A DNA stretch of 64,000 nt. Origin: Meconema thalassinum. Taxonomy: Eukaryota > Arthropoda > Insecta > Orthoptera > Tettigoniidae. Both the position numbers and the translations under genes were made by a program. Below, one piece after another: positions 1 through 12,974 of the stretch. Position 1 is the first letter of the stretch. Every line of letters starts with the position of its first letter. Where the stretch lies: assembly GCA_946902985.2 (NCBI GenBank), contig OX336391.1, positions 195,364,289-195,428,288 on the forward strand, given 5' to 3'. The notes below the pieces were generated by a model. It did not search any database. It worked only from the letters and a program-made list of their open reading frames with translations, and was not told the DNA's origin.

Positions 1-274
1 AATCCCCCCGCCGGCAACCTTGAAGATAGTCTTCTGTGGTTTCCCATCTTCCTGCCAGGCAAATGCCGGGGTTGGTCCCTAACTATAGGCCACAGCCGCT
101 ACCTTCCAACTCCTCGTCCTTACACTCAAACTTTACTCCCCAGACAACACTCCACACGAGACAGTGCTTGTAGCTCACCCCACGGGAGGTCCGCATAGAA
201 GCAGCTACAAACTGGCGAGCCGAACATGTCCTTGGACACTCCCGGCACTAAAAGCCATGCGCTGAAAAAAAAAA
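1..274 (+). repeat. SINE family A, copy cut by the window edge
   Basis: The sequence matches the reverse complement of the copy at 40179-40519 over nearly its whole length. It lacks the tRNA-like head, which lies beyond the window edge, and begins at the segment that follows the B box. The 3' end reads aaaagccatgcgctg and runs into an A-tract at about 265-274. This tail also matches the 3' end of the LINE at 60591-63540, so that LINE or a relative probably supplied the reverse transcriptase (inference). Confidence 0.85.
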
Positions 275-516
275 CTCCGGCCAATTTATCCTCGAAATTT
301 TTGTATTATTTACATTGAATGGTATTTTGTTAGAGTATTGTTGTCAATCTAAATATGTGCCGAAAATAATTCAACCGTCTCCTGTGTACAGTGTCAGTGA
401 AAATGTTTGTGGGTCTTTAGAGGTCTGCAGTTCGTCTCGTGATTCGAATTTCATTTTCATGTTTAAGGCTGAATATTTTTCAGGGAATTTTGTGTTCTTG
501 ATTTTCAATGTCTGCA

Positions 517-517
<1 letters not shown>

Positions 518-583
<66 letters not shown>
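518..583. repeat. (ATT)n microsatellite
   Basis: A pure ATT array of about 22 units. The tyrosine-rich ORF over it is an artefact of the repeat. Confidence 0.97.
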
Positions 584-584
<1 letters not shown>

Positions 585-1081
585 TGATATCAGAATTACA
601 TTTTGAACTAACCTGTAGTGCTTATTTGTATGTTTCAGGTACGATGATTTTTGCAGATGAATTAAATTAACATATATTCGTTGGTAAGTACTACAGAATA
701 TTACTAATTAATAGGCCTATACAATACTGTGTAATGTTAGTGATTTACACAATGAAAATATGATTTAATATTTCGAACTATCACCATCTTGAAATTGTAA
801 AAATAATTCATCAGTATTAGATTCCAATATAATTATATATAACTTAAATAAAAACGTGTTGCGTCAAGTTTTAAAGCGCTCGGATAAATATTTGAAGTTC
901 GAGTGGTCGTCACGTTTCTTTTTGTGTTGAGCATGCATGTACTTGCTTAATAATCCTCTAATAATATACAAAATTGAAGTTTGATTGCTGTAATGGTTTG
1001 GGAGATACTGATCCGGCAAAGAAGGCAATTAAAACACACACTTTCCTGGATCCACCTTATTGTGTGATTATTAAAACACTG
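584..1081. other. Unassigned AT-rich DNA
   Basis: I see no ORF, RNA gene or recognisable repeat here before the target duplication of the next SINE. Confidence 0.6.
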
Positions 1082-1094
1082 CAATTTATTCTAG

Positions 1095-1618
1095 GTTGGT
1101 TGGTTGGTTCCTTAGTTTAGGGGCTGCGACAACGCGGTCATGTAGCCCCGTGTACTTTGGGTGTGTGTAGAATCTGTCTGATAACCGGTGTTAATTGTGA
1201 TGACTGTATTAGTGTGTGTATCTGTTTTTTTAAATTCAAGTAGGAACTGCAACTTTGAATTTTCAAATAGTTCCTACTTTTGCCGCCAAGCACCACCGTC
1301 AACGACTACTAGGCCTAGTTCAGAACTAGCTACTAGACGCCACCGCAGTCGGCTCTTGGCAACGAACGTAGCAACCTAAGAGCGTTGTTTATATTCTTAA
1401 CCTATCCAATTTAGTTTCACACAGGTGTAATTAGTGGAAAGATCTTTAACATGCCATAAATCTATGACATGGGACCGCCGGCTTTACTTCCCCTCCGAAG
1501 GAAGGCATACTGAGGGATTTTAACGCTCTTAAAAAATCCGACGGCTTCGGCCGGGTTTGAACCCGCTATCTTGGGCATAGAAGCTCAGCATGCTACCAAC
1601 TACGCCTCCGAAGCCGCC
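1095..1618 (-). repeat. SINE family B, complete copy with 13-bp TSD
   Basis: A tRNA-derived SINE read on the minus strand. The head near 1540-1618 contains a Pol III B box (GGTTTGAACCC in this copy) and a degenerate A box. The body ends near 1095 in the segment complementary to ggttggttggttccttag. The repeat caatttattctag flanks it exactly at 1082-1094 and 1619-1631, which is a clear retroposition footprint. The copy at 25395-25912 has the same architecture and length. Short ORFs inside it are not genes. Confidence 0.92.
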
Positions 1619-1631
1619 CAATTTATTCTAG

Positions 1632-3137
1632 AGAAGGTCTATGTTTGGGGATGAAATTTCATCTTGCATACTCACTAACTTTTTTGCTAAGGTTCCGTAT
1701 GATGGGGGAATCACGTTCGCAGTATTTGCTTGCTGGAGCTGAGCATGACTAAATTCAGCTAACGTTAATGATGAACATCACAAAGAAAGAGGGTTTTAGA
1801 TTCTACCCTTCCGCCAAGTCGATGATTTTAAATGAAAACTGTGATAAATCTAGGAGAAATACCTGGGTATATAATCGGAAATTAAAGCCTAATTACTAAA
1901 CATTTTAGCTAGTGATGTCTCAGTTTTACGTCATCCGGTAAATGGAAATATTGTAGCTATTTGATTGATACTTCCTAATGAATCATGTTTGCAATGTTTT
2001 CTGTTGCTTTAATCAGCTAATGCACGTTTCAATTTCGTAAGAGTGTGTTTTTATGAAATTGAAATCATGTTTGTCTCTTGTTTTTCAATAATTCATAAAG
2101 ATAAAGAAAATAATCCTTCTATATCTAGCACGCAGTGAAGAGAGTAGGTTGCTGAGTTCTTTAACAGAATATATGCATTAGCAACGTCATATCACAGCAG
2201 TAGAGGATGAGTTTAGTTAAAGTGGTTTGATTTGATGAGTAAGGAAGTCACTTGCCGTGTGCCACTTCACTTCATTGAAATTTTGATGTATTCCCAGACG
2301 AATGTGTGCACTCTACCTGAATACGCTGCACAAGTTCGTTTGAAACGTCAACCCACTGAAAGAGAATATTTTATAGTAGGATTAAGGGTTCATAAACAGC
2401 CAAGTATAAAATATAAACTATTACAAGTTCAACGTTCTGATTTCTGTTTGGAAATATTGCTCAAAATCAGTTATCAGAAAGTTTTGTCACTAAGGCCTCC
2501 ATTGCTTTTCGTATGCACATTAGTGCATTAAACATATGAACAAGGGGATTCAGATGTCTCGGTTAATGTGATTATGACTTATACCTTGCCATTTGTCAAA
2601 ATATAGATTTCCTAAGCTTAATGAATGGAAATTTTTACAGAAATTTCTGAATTTTCTGTAATATCATTCGAATAAGAATTAATGCTAACTTTCGATGATG
2701 TTCACTTGATGAATGAAAAATGACATTCTTGTAACACTCTCCCCCGCCCCCCTTCTAATATGTGTAAATAATGATATAATCACACCTAATTTGTTTCAGA
2801 GGGATTCATATATTTCTCGCCATATTGAGATATAGTTACGCGTTGACCATCTGAAAAATACATTATTATTAATTAGTAATCACTGATATGGTTTCAGAGA
2901 TTCTTATTCTGCAAGGGAATATCTCGGACTTGGATCTCCTGTATTCACGAAAACATTGAATCACTGTTAGTGAAGTAGTGGGGAAAATATAATTTCATAC
3001 CCTAATTAACTGGGCCATCCATAGAGAAGGTGGAATTGTACGATTTTCAACATACACTTCGAGTTCTCATATCATCTTACCAACCACACTATTTCCACCA
3101 TTCCCTCGCCAGTCTGTTAAAGGTGAGAGTTGTTTTC
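1632..3137. other. Unassigned AT-rich DNA
   Basis: The ORF at 2232-2531 has no family resemblance I recognise and no supporting context. I see no RNA gene or clear repeat. Confidence 0.5.
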
Positions 3138-3262
3138 TTAGGGGCTTTACGACATTTTGCTCATGTAGCCCCATGTACTTGGGTATCTGTAGAATTTGTC
3201 CGGTGACCTGTGTCACTGTGATGTCGGTAGTAGTGTGTGTACTTGTGATTGAGGTAGGATTT
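3138..3262 (-). repeat. SINE family B, 3' fragment
   Basis: This stretch matches the 3' third of the copies at 1095-1618 and 25395-25912 (the portion around the conserved catgtagccccatgtactt motif). The tRNA-like head is absent. It is either 5'-truncated or eroded. Confidence 0.75.
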
Positions 3263-6200
3263 GGGTACTAAGCAGCCATGGTCTTAAGATAGGTAATGCC
3301 CCCGTAAATTGCATTATCTTGGGACAAAATGAGAGTATTTTCCGTCCCCATGATAAAATTTAACCAGCAAATATAATTTCTGGAAGTGTGACACAGGAGG
3401 GTAGTGTTACAAGCTCGAGGCTGTGGGAGAGCCCGATCACGTGATATATTGCACAATAGACGCTTCTAGAAGGCTATAATTAGCATAGCAACAGCGTGTT
3501 TGGAAATTAATATTATAAATATTGTTATAAATTATGCTATTGGATCCCAGCCCAGAGCCAATGAGAAGAGGTCTTATTGAAGACGGGATCAACTTTAACA
3601 ATATAATAAGATGAAATTATGCAGTTAGGCCCTTAGAAGAAGATTTTCTTATTTGGTAATGAAGAGAATATTAAAAGAAATTATGTATGATACTTTAAAA
3701 ACCGCAGATCGGTTAATCTACGCAGTAATAAGCATTAGTAATCTACGCGCTAAAATTATGATGGGAGTTTGATATGGCCGCCAAAATTTCGACTTGGAGG
3801 GGGAGATCCAAGGATCGAGGTTCTTATTCCAGCAGTCTTTAAAGAGTGAGGAAGTGTTTTTATTGGGTTAACGGAGATCCCAAAGCTTTGTCCGAGTGCG
3901 ACAACTGTCGACTTGTGGAGACGCGAGGATAGCTAGGTGGAACGTAGGAGATTGCCGCACTTCCATTTTACGTGAAGTTGTGAGGAACATTGAATCAATT
4001 ATATCTCTTATATAATTGGGATCTGAATTTAAATAAGCGAATATTTATAAAGAACAGGTTGAATACTATATTCTGTGAAATGTCGAGCGTTTTAAAACTT
4101 ACCGATTCGACAATATAAGCCTGTTAAGTCATATTTTCAAATGTGTTGGAAATAAAGCTGAATATCATTTTAGATTGCAGCGTGAAGTTGGCGAACGCAG
4201 TTCAAGTGAAGAGTAGCGGAGAACTTTTAATATTGGCGCAACACATAAACATTAACAGAATGACTATTATTATTCTTCAAGTGTTTTCATTCAACATAAT
4301 TAGCATTGTTGCTATGATGAACTAAATAGTCATGCGCAAGAGACATATTCGATAACAGGAGTTAAGATACAACGATGGAACTTCGTTAGACAGCGTATTC
4401 TTGAATACAGATGAAGTGTACGGTCCATCTTGTACATTTTCGTCAGTCTACGAACACTAATGTAACATCAATTAGCAATGGAAATATTTCATTCACCATT
4501 TATATGAATATTTTTATAATTATATTCCAATGATGAGGCTGATACATATTTACGACGGAGAATAAAGATTCTACAGAAAAGATTTGTCAAGATGCTAGGG
4601 GTAGCCCAGCAACACAGAAGAATTTGCCAGAAGGATGTCGTTCGAGCCCAGGCGAATGTTGGTGAATTCCAGAGAGGGACGTTTCCTATCTCTGAGGTCG
4701 CAGATCCGAGGTTCGAATGCAGATCCATCTCAGTATCTTGTACTGAGGAAACATCTAAAGTATTGCGGGAATACTTACATAGATCTTCAAGTTTTCGTCC
4801 AAATAAGGTAGCAGTGTATCTCATTTATAATATAGAGCTTGATTAGTGACATCCTGAGCCAACGATCTTATTCCATAATTCCATATTTTCACATTTCATG
4901 TATTTCAGTATTTTCATGTATTGTACACTTCAGATGTGTGTTAAGATTTTTATGCTTCAAGATTATTTAGGAGATGAATGCCTTTCACCTATTTTTCAAT
5001 TTTATTCTACGGATCAGTTGTGGAACTGACATTAAATGTTGTTTGAGGAATCATATTGCCTCATAGAAGACTAGTCATTTCGACTCTCGAATTTTTAAAA
5101 CCAAGTATTCAGACATTGTGTCATAGTTTCAAATTAAATTCTTATTAAATTTAATTTGAGCACTTTAATGTAACAACATCTAACTTCAAGAACAGAAGAA
5201 ACATCGTATTATATTGTTATATCATTATTGTACATAAACTGTCGACGATCTAAGAAATACTAGTCGTTTGATAAGACCGAAGTCTTAATCCCTATAAACA
5301 TTCTTGTGTAGAGTGGAAAAATATTACGACATTGACAAACCTTCTTAATATTAGTAAAGCTGAGAGCTTTGTACATTAATTATGCTAGAGGAAATACCTT
5401 TTGATAGAAGATTATTCAAATCTTTGGCTAGGAATTCAAAGCTAGTTTTTCCCGGTCAAGATTGAATTCTATTTGACACTATAAATAACATGTGTGTTAT
5501 TTTACACCATTTGTGTAACATCACGTCATTTTGTGAACCTGATATTACAACGATAAACAATTTAAAGCTTGACAAGTGAGATTGGAAAGGAGTATTATTT
5601 TTATTATATGTATTTGTGACAGACGAGTTAACAGTTAATTATATTGTTGTGGAGTAAACTTTTCTAGGTTAATCACGACTGTCTAATTTCGTTCATTGCA
5701 ATTGGAAGTTTCTTTTGAAGGACTTAAGCATGTATAATTGTAGTTCAGTAGTCATGTGGAATGATACTGAGGGTCATGCCATTATTTGAGACAAGTTCCT
5801 ACAGAAGATATGTTAATAACAATTAATCCGTTTTGGTTATTGTTTAACATAGTGGATGATAATTGTTTATGCCATATATACTGTTATGCGAGGATTTGTA
5901 TAGCTATTAAGAATCTCGTGCGAATAAGGTTCCGCATTTTAAAGGAAGTCAAAGTATTGTTGTTCTTTGATAAGAAGGCATGGATCATGATAAGAGCCGT
6001 TGTATACAAGTAGTCCAGTTCTTGTGAAGTAACGATTTATTTGTGTTGATAGGAGGGTTTTAGGGGAAATACAACTTGAGAACGATTGTCTACTCATGTC
6101 TATAATACAATTATTAAATTTTATTAACCCCGAAGTTGTGTAATTACGTACAGTTAACCTTAATTAGTCGACTGTATTATACCGACAATGTAATGAAACC

Positions 6201-7299
6201 TGTATAAGACGATGTGTAAGCAGTATATCAAAACTACGGAATATTAGAATGATTATGTGGAAAACCAGTGTATATAATTAGTTGAGAATTGTATTGTAAC
6301 CGAGAAGCCAGAATCTCTAAAGTAACGTGTTATCAACACTAAATAATGTATATTATTATGAACATATTACATGTAATTTAATTCTTTGAAAATGATTTAA
6401 TTAGTTAAATAATTAAGTAAGATTTATTAATCAATTGTTTTGGAATTGTGTTTTATGAGCGGATGTTTTTAGTATGAATGATTATACACTGTTAAGAGTG
6501 ATTGTGGAACCGAATTGGTCTAGAACAATTACGCGGTGCGAATGAAAAAGTGTATAAAAATTTTCAGGATGATTGTTTAAGAAACAGAGTAGTTATGTGC
6601 ATTTTTGTATGATCTAAATGTTAAATTTGCGTGTTTTATAAACGCTCTCAAAAGCAATCTCAATATGGGCTGGCTAGAATGATTCACCGTTAGAGTTGGA
6701 GAACGGTGTGACATAATATAAGCAGGTGCAGACTCACCGTATTGTATAAATTGTAAAACAGTTCCGAGTGCAGCGTGGTGCTAATATTTCATTGATGAAA
6801 CAAGCTAGTGCACGTGCGTTCTACAAACGCAAGCTATTGAATGAAACCATGTGATAGGAATGCCACGAATGTAAGAGCCTTCATTAAACGGCTTTCTTTT
6901 TACGCAATGTAGGCCTAAAACAAGCCAAGATTGTTATGTTCATAATTTAATTTTTACACAGCATTGTAGTAAGATGTTGAGTTGAAAGGAAGTGTGAATG
7001 ATTGCGTGTTTTTATTTTAATTTGATTGTTAAATTAGTTTATTGTTATTTTGTTTATGCCAGGTTAGTTTACACGTTTGTTAATAAATTTTATTCAGTTC
7101 GTTATTTGTTGTTGTTGGCGAGTGATTCATTATAATATTAGGAGAAGAGTATTGTGGATGCATTGTAGGCGAAGCTGAATTCCCAGTCCCCGAGAAGGTA
7201 AGTTAAGGTAGGTGTGCCCCGTGTAGTTGGTTGTTTATCCACAATATTCTTGTAACTGCTGTATGTAAATCCCTAAAGGCCATGTTGGGAGTGATTTCT
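3263..7299. other. Four-kilobase AT-rich stretch with no assigned feature
   Basis: No ORF over about 110 codons and none resembling a known family. The texture (TTAAT-rich, strand-asymmetric) resembles the non-coding parts at 38.0-42.2 kb and inside the LTR element, so an unrecognised non-coding element is possible. I could not find terminal repeats. Confidence 0.4.
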
Positions 7300-7485
7300 A
7301 ATGTAGTAATTTGTCGGCGCTGTTAGAAATAGGCAATCCAGCTGGGGCAATGGATATTCCAACAGGATCCATTCCGGATTTTCGGGTACAGCACCATCTC
7401 GGTATTTTCCTGGAGTTAAAGTGAGGAAACTGCGGAAAACGACTTCCAAAATGGCTGAGATGGCAATCGAACCTGTTGTAACTAC
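7300..7485 (-). repeat. SINE family C, minus-strand copy
   Basis: Read on the minus strand it gives a B-box-like GGTTCGATTGCC followed by a body containing tcagccattttgg and ctccaggaaaataccgag. The next entry has the same order of motifs, diverged and in the opposite orientation. The two copies form an inverted pair about 100 bp apart. Confidence 0.7.
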
Positions 7486-7585
7486 TTGAAATTGAAATTG
7501 TTGGAAGCCCTCCAGCATTTATTCAAAAATGCCCAGCTTATGGCCATTTGGCTGCGATTTATACATCATAAGTCTCGTAAAGCAA

Positions 7586-7860
7586 AACTGAGAAGAGGTG
7601 GGTTCGAGTCCCACCTCAGCCATCCTGGAAACGGTTTTTCTTGGTTTACCAGTTCTACTCCAGGGAATTTCCGAGATGGTTCCTAGCATAGACCACGACT
7701 GCTTCCACCCCAATTCTCATCTAAATTACAAATAAACACACTACTGCAGTGCAGAACAGACACCTCACTAATAGAGGTTATCAAACAAAATTCCACACAT
7801 ACCCAAGTACACGGAGATAAAGGACCACGATGTTCAAGCCCCTCAAAGAAACACAACAAT
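7586..7860 (+). repeat. SINE family C, plus-strand copy with family-B-like 3' end
   Basis: The B box GGTTCGAGTCCC is followed by the same body as the copy at 7300-7485. The 3' part (about 7780-7860) resembles the 3' end of SINE family B, including the ggttatca...attccacacatacccaagtacac portion. The families therefore share a 3' module, or this is a composite element. Confidence 0.75.
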
Positions 7861-8013
7861 ATAACACCTCCTGTGCTGGCAATTTGCCTCTAAGGACAAG
7901 GTACAACATACAATTAAACAACTACAAACCTCTTGGAACCATCTGAGAAAGTTTATCAATTTCCTCTCAAAGGCATACAAAAATAGAACATTATGCAAGG
8001 AGCCTATAATGGC

Positions 8014-8092
8014 AATAATTAAGACACGAATATGTTTATAATACGAGCGTATGCGAGTTTTATAATTTCCATACGAGTGTCTTAATTACCCG
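8014..8092. repeat. Imperfect inverted repeat with 21-bp arms
   Basis: The arm near 8014-8034 (core aattaagacac) is complementary to the arm near 8072-8092 (core gtgtcttaatt), with a loop of about 35-40 nt. It could be a foldback end of a decayed DNA transposon. Nothing else nearby identifies it. Confidence 0.55.
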
Positions 8093-8544
8093 TATAGGCG
8101 AGTTGCATACGACTCTTTATGTTCGACGATAATTGTTATAACTATTTTATGTTCGAACATAAATATTCATAAATATCTGTGGAGATTTCGCCAGTTTTAT
8201 GTACTGAACAGAGCGCATGGGACGCACAGAATACCTTGTATTTAACCATGGCCTCCTCGATTACCCCAAGATGACACTAGGCCACGCAGTGACATTTAAA
8301 TTAGAAGGCCTTGGAACTCAGCGCAGGTGCGATGCTAACCTTATCTAATTAGTCAAACAACTGTTTCTTGAGCTCTGAACGGTAGGAGAAACTGTTGTAT
8401 AATGAAAAATAGTGTTATAATGAGCCTCATTATGAAACAGTTTTCTGACATAATAGTCAGGGTCGAACATAGAATAAAATATAAAACTACAACTACAATT
8501 GGAGGTGTGTAGCTGAATTTGTAGGTTATTTGTTTAGAAACGCT

Positions 8545-8625
8545 GTATCAAGTTCCAACGTTCGCCGCTAGGTGTCAGTGATAGTGGCATCTCTGGTAGC
8601 CAAAGTAGGAACTACTTGGATTTAA
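8545..8625 (+). repeat. SINE family B, internal fragment
   Basis: It matches the central part of SINE family B near 25640-25745 (gttccRacgttcgYc ... aagtaggaactacttg), with scattered differences. Neither head nor tail is present. Confidence 0.6.
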
Positions 8626-9932
8626 TTTGATGGGGAGCCTACGGGTGTCCAATTAAAATACCCCACTATGGCCATTGGCTGCAATTCAAATATCAAAATA
8701 TAAACAACATCACGAGGAATTCGGTAAATATCACATAAAAATAATCCTATCAGCTAAAAATAACATAACCTATACCAGCACGTAATAAACATAAACCAAC
8801 TTTTACCATCATATATATTATTTCAGTAGTATAGATCTCTCCTGCGGCGCTCACAAGCGACTGACCGTGACAAATGAACATTAAAATGAAAGAGAATAGA
8901 CATTAGCAGAGACGGATTGCACTCTAATTTCATAAATATCTATAATTTCTTTAAAAAATGACTCTTAAAAAATGTACGAAGTGTGCGATTTGCAGATACT
9001 CTTGCTGTAGGAAAATACGCTCCATAATTCCTGTCCACTTCACATTGTGGCCACTGTGACGCCTGTTTCATGTCATTTTAACATTCTGAGGTCTATCCTT
9101 TATCATTTTGCATGGATTTCCGAAAAAGTAAATCAAAGGAATGAGTAGCTTAATTTACTGAAATCGAACAACTTCATAAACATCGAATAATTGGTGAGTG
9201 TTATGATTATCCAATTTTAAGTGATTGCCTTCCTAAGTTAGAGAACGTAGAACTTGGAATTCTAGCTGAAATGTAAATAGTGTTCTATAATAATCATTTG
9301 GTTGAAATAAAAACATAACAACCTTTCTCCTTAAGTCTCTCATTATAAACCTATTGGGGAAAGTGTGATTTATGAACATGCGAGATTTCTCACACGGGTC
9401 CGCTAGTCTACATAAATATGTTTTTGGAGGATGAATCCATAACCTTTGATGCCTGAAATGACTAATATAATATTGTATTTCGTGGGGAGACTAAACAACT
9501 TCTTACATGTTAAAATAAAATTGCAAGGCTCCTATGATCAAGCCAATTATCCTATATCTTGAACGGCGTGAACTGTCTTTTAATAATCCACTGTTGGTTC
9601 GTGGTTTGATCTTCGTTTTAATAATACAATATATTTATCTGCCTGGCCACTGTGGTGGTTGAATCTGACCCTATTATGAGGGATGTAGCTCTGAGTGTTG
9701 TACACACGTCACTACACAAAAAGGGAGCATGATCATAACAACAACAACTACAACAACAACTTACATCACGCTTCATGGTGACGCATGGGTATCTTCATGT
9801 TCGGATGTCGACCCTACGAGGTTCGATCACTGGCGTTAACACATGCCAATGATTTCCTATAGTTACTCCAGGTGTATGCTGGGATGGTGCTTCTTTTAAC
9901 AGGACTATACAGTTTAAGACTTTTAGTTTAGT
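8626..9932. other. Unassigned DNA
   Basis: No family-like ORF and no clear repeat, apart from a short CAA-rich run near 9739-9763. Confidence 0.5.
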
Positions 9933-9944
9933 ATTGTCTGTTCT

Positions 9945-10286
9945 GAAGCCTCCGTGGCTTAGGCGGCAGCACGCCGGCCTCTCACCGCTGGGTCCGTGGT
10001 TCAAATCCCGGTCACTCCATGTGAGATTCGTGCTGGACAAAACGGAGGCAGACAGGTTTTTCTTCGGGTACTCCGGTTTTCCCTGTCAACAATTTCATTC
10101 CAGCATTACTCTCCACTATCATTTCATTTCATCTGTCATTCATTTAATCATTGCCCCAGTGGAGTGCGACAGGCTGCGGCAGCCGGTACAGTTCATATCC
10201 TCGCCGCTAGATTGGGGGCTTCATTCATTCATTCCATTCCCTGACCCGGTCGACGACTGGAAGCAGGCTGTGGATTTTCATTTTTC
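9945..10286 (+). repeat. SINE family D, complete copy with 12-bp TSD
   Basis: The first 72 bp fold as a tRNA-like head, with an A-box-like TGGCTTAGGCGG and the B box GGTTCAAATCC. The body ends in a gacgactggaagcaggctg segment and a short T-rich tail. The duplication attgtctgttct at 9933-9944 and 10287-10298 defines both ends. Overlapping ORFs are products of the SINE and not genes. The shorter copy at 37263-37402 has a similar head. Confidence 0.92.
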
Positions 10287-10587
10287 ATTGTCTGTTCTAT
10301 GTATTTTATTGTGATCATATCCATTTTAATTGTTAATATCCCTTATTTGCATTATTGTTTTTTATCATCCTATCTTTACTCCTTTTATTCAACTAAGGCA
10401 TAATTGTTGGGGCTCACATAAACCATTTTCATGTTCATATCTGGCAGTGAGCTGTTTTTTATCTTCATTCCATAACATTTCATGATGTTAGACTCCTTAA
10501 AACAAGAATTATCATGAAGTGTCGATTAAGGCTTTCTATTAAAATTATTCATACTTTTGGGATTTTGCCGTGTGAAAATAAAATTAA

Positions 10588-10635
10588 AATTCTAGACGTT
10601 TCGGGAGAAACCTTGTCTCCTGTTTCAATAGAATT
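10588..10635 (-). other. Hammerhead-like fold with a mutated core
   Basis: On the minus strand, a 7-bp stem I (AATTCTA with TAGAATT) and a perfect 5-bp stem II (GGAGA with TCTCC) surround CGAAAC and then GTC at the expected cleavage position. The expected CUGAUGA core reads UUGAAAC, so activity is unlikely. The fold order is that of type I hammerheads carried by Penelope-like elements. It may be a relic or a coincidence. Confidence 0.35.
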
Positions 10636-10877
10636 AATAATTTTAATAAGAATTATCATCATCATCAACAACTAGAGTTACGACGGAAACACACGTTTTT
10701 AAACTGTGAGTCCATAACTGGATTATCAACAACAAAGTAGTTGAATTTTGAGACTTTGACGGCCGTTATGTACCTTGAAGTTTATATTTGAGTGCTTTTG
10801 TCGAGTAAAATTTATTTCACTAACTTACGTTGCTCCCTCTATTTTGAAGGTAATTTCCAAGGTGTTGCACTAGCTAA

Positions 10878-11010
10878 TGCCATTAAGGTCGAACATCAAT
10901 TCCGCCCGATTTTCCACAATTCCACATGGTCCTCCAAGGGACCCAAAAATGAGTTCCTCAACTCCGCTCAGGCTTTCACAAGGCACTGCCATCGTAATGT
11001 ACAGGCCATC
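10878..11010 (+). repeat. Dispersed repeat family X, copy 1
   Basis: It matches the reverse complement of 16453-16560 around the motif ggtcctccaagggacccaRa and gagttcctcaactccgc. Its right end (cactgccatcgtaatgtaca) is complementary to 12497-12520. No coding content is seen. Confidence 0.7.
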
Positions 11011-12496
11011 ATGCAGCGACTCTTAACGATTGATCAGCTGATCGGTAGGGGGTAGAGATGGCGACCATTTTGCTTTGTGCTGTGTTGTTTATATCTTTTA
11101 TGAATGAGTATCCGCGTGAAAAGTGATACTTGAGAACGCTTCTACTTACGTCATCTAGAATGAGGATTATTTATTTTCTGAAACAAATGTTCATTTTGTA
11201 GGTAGGTTATTGTATCTACGCAAATTTTGCGTTGCATGTTTGTCATCACACAGAAGGTTATATTTTAGTTAGGACCTCTATATCACTTATTATTTCGACT
11301 CATACAAGGTTTTTTGGATGATAATAAAATGTTGTTAGGAAACCTCCTTCCCAGGTCGCAGGTATGTCAAATGTTTGTTTATAGCAACTACCGGTATTAT
11401 GAAAGAAATGATAATGTGGCTTGCTTCTCCTTCCCCACCACGACAATTTAAGAAAGCAATGCATACACAACATTCCTAGAAATTATTTGTTGATTACGGG
11501 GAATACAAGAGTGTGTGTTAACATTTCCCTGAAAGTAAGATACCATTCTTCGGGAGAGAAGAGCTAATCGCCTTGATGGTACGTTGTTAGTTAATATGGT
11601 TTCAATTATTGTAAGAAGTTCTCAAATTTCAGCCTATGCTAGGACTGGAAACATTTCTAATATGATAATGCTGAGGTTAAGTTACTTACCGTATCTAAAT
11701 CAGAGAAGCGATATCCAGTATTCAGTATCTACTGAAGTCAGTCCAAGTTACATTATTTGTGAGAATGGTCACTCGAGCAAGCTCAAGTGAATATGGTAAT
11801 GTTTTCGTGGCAGCATTTGTGTAGGCTACTGTACTGTATTTACGTTAATGGGATTGTTAGCACCTGGCGTATGTAGTGTAAGTTATTGATACGTGATTTC
11901 AAAATTACAACCAATTGTAAATTCCTGATGCAAGAAACAAGTTAGATTGAGTCATAGAAAATAAGTGCTGTTAGGATATGCCCTGTTTAAGTCACCTTGA
12001 GGGTGGCCTATGCAATGATTACAGTTAGAGATAGGTTACATTGTCTTTGTCATCCACTAGCAGTTTAGGACGTGATCTGTTGAATAGCCAAGAGTGATGT
12101 GGGGTTTTCTCAGGCATCTACCATAAACCTTTTCAAAGCGGTGAACAACGAGAAAATGGCCAAGAATAGATCTGATTCTCGACGTCAAAATACTGCAAAT
12201 TAGCCCTGTTTGTGTGTTTCAACGTCCTAGTAAATGTACCGGCAATGTACCACTGTGTTCACTCGCAAAATGCCAGCTACATAGGCCGGATTCGAACAAG
12301 CGGAGTGATAATTAGGCGTATGTAGTGGTAACGGATGGAAGTGCCAATCAGCCCTAAATAGCATTGCTATTTTCTACGTCTTGGAGCGGGAGCGTAATTT
12401 ATATTAGGTTTGAAGAGATTGCGTGTGAAGGGAGCTATCTGACTTGCTGCTGCGACTATAACGACCCTAGGCGTGACGTCACAGTAGGAGCCTTAC
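11011..12496. other. Unassigned DNA between two family X fragments
   Basis: No recognisable ORF. It may be the interior of a decayed element bounded by the inverted 24-bp matches at 10985-11008 and 12497-12520. Confidence 0.4.
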
Positions 12497-12603
12497 GGCC
12501 TGTACATTACGATGGCAGTGCACAAGGGGTCGGCAAAGGGGTTATCCCCAATGACGTAAACAAATGTCATAACCCTCCTGCTCGCATACCAAGGGCCGGG
12601 TCT
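12497..12603 (-). repeat. Dispersed repeat family X, copy 2
   Basis: The left part is complementary to the right end of copy 1. The right part (gacgtaaacaaatgtcataa through the cctcctgctcgcatacc motif) is complementary to 16381-16430. Confidence 0.7.
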
Positions 12604-12857
12604 AACACCTTATGCAGGGCATGAGTGAATTCTTGAATGCAGCTGATTTTTCCGTTCTAGGATGGAAAACCGTATTTTCAGCATCCGCAGCTGATATCGA
12701 AAGTATTCTTTTAGGTTCAAATTATACACCTATTATTATCTAAATTTAATTTAATAATGTCTGACGAGGTTAAAAATCATACAAATATTTCATTATGCAC
12801 ATGTTAAAAACAATGTATAAAATTTGTAGAAAAAAAATAGAAAACTTGTCAGACTTA

Positions 12858-12974
12858 TTTAACGAATGAGCGGACTTGACTTCAGAGCGTTTGACCGATG
12901 GCGTGGTGGTGTTCGCAAGACATTGTTGTGCCATTGGTCAACCTCTCTGATGTCAAGTCCGCTCATTCGTTAAA
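12858..12974. repeat. 117-bp imperfect palindrome (MITE or foldback-like)
   Basis: The left arm starts tttaacgaatgagcgg and the right arm ends ccgctcattcgttaaa. Pairing continues inward for about 45-50 bp with few mismatches, leaving a small loop. Such a structure suits a tiny inverted-repeat transposon. I see no confident target duplication. Confidence 0.8.

Noticed and set aside
315..587. 90-codon ORF ending in a tyrosine run
   Set aside because: The tyrosines are a translated ATT microsatellite, and the rest has no support.
4489..4846. Overlapping ORFs of 111 and 84 codons on opposite strands
   Set aside because: No recognisable domain, mutual overlap and no context.
9945..10020. Possible genuine tRNA gene
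   Set aside because: It is the head of a SINE with defined target duplications; stems are imperfect.
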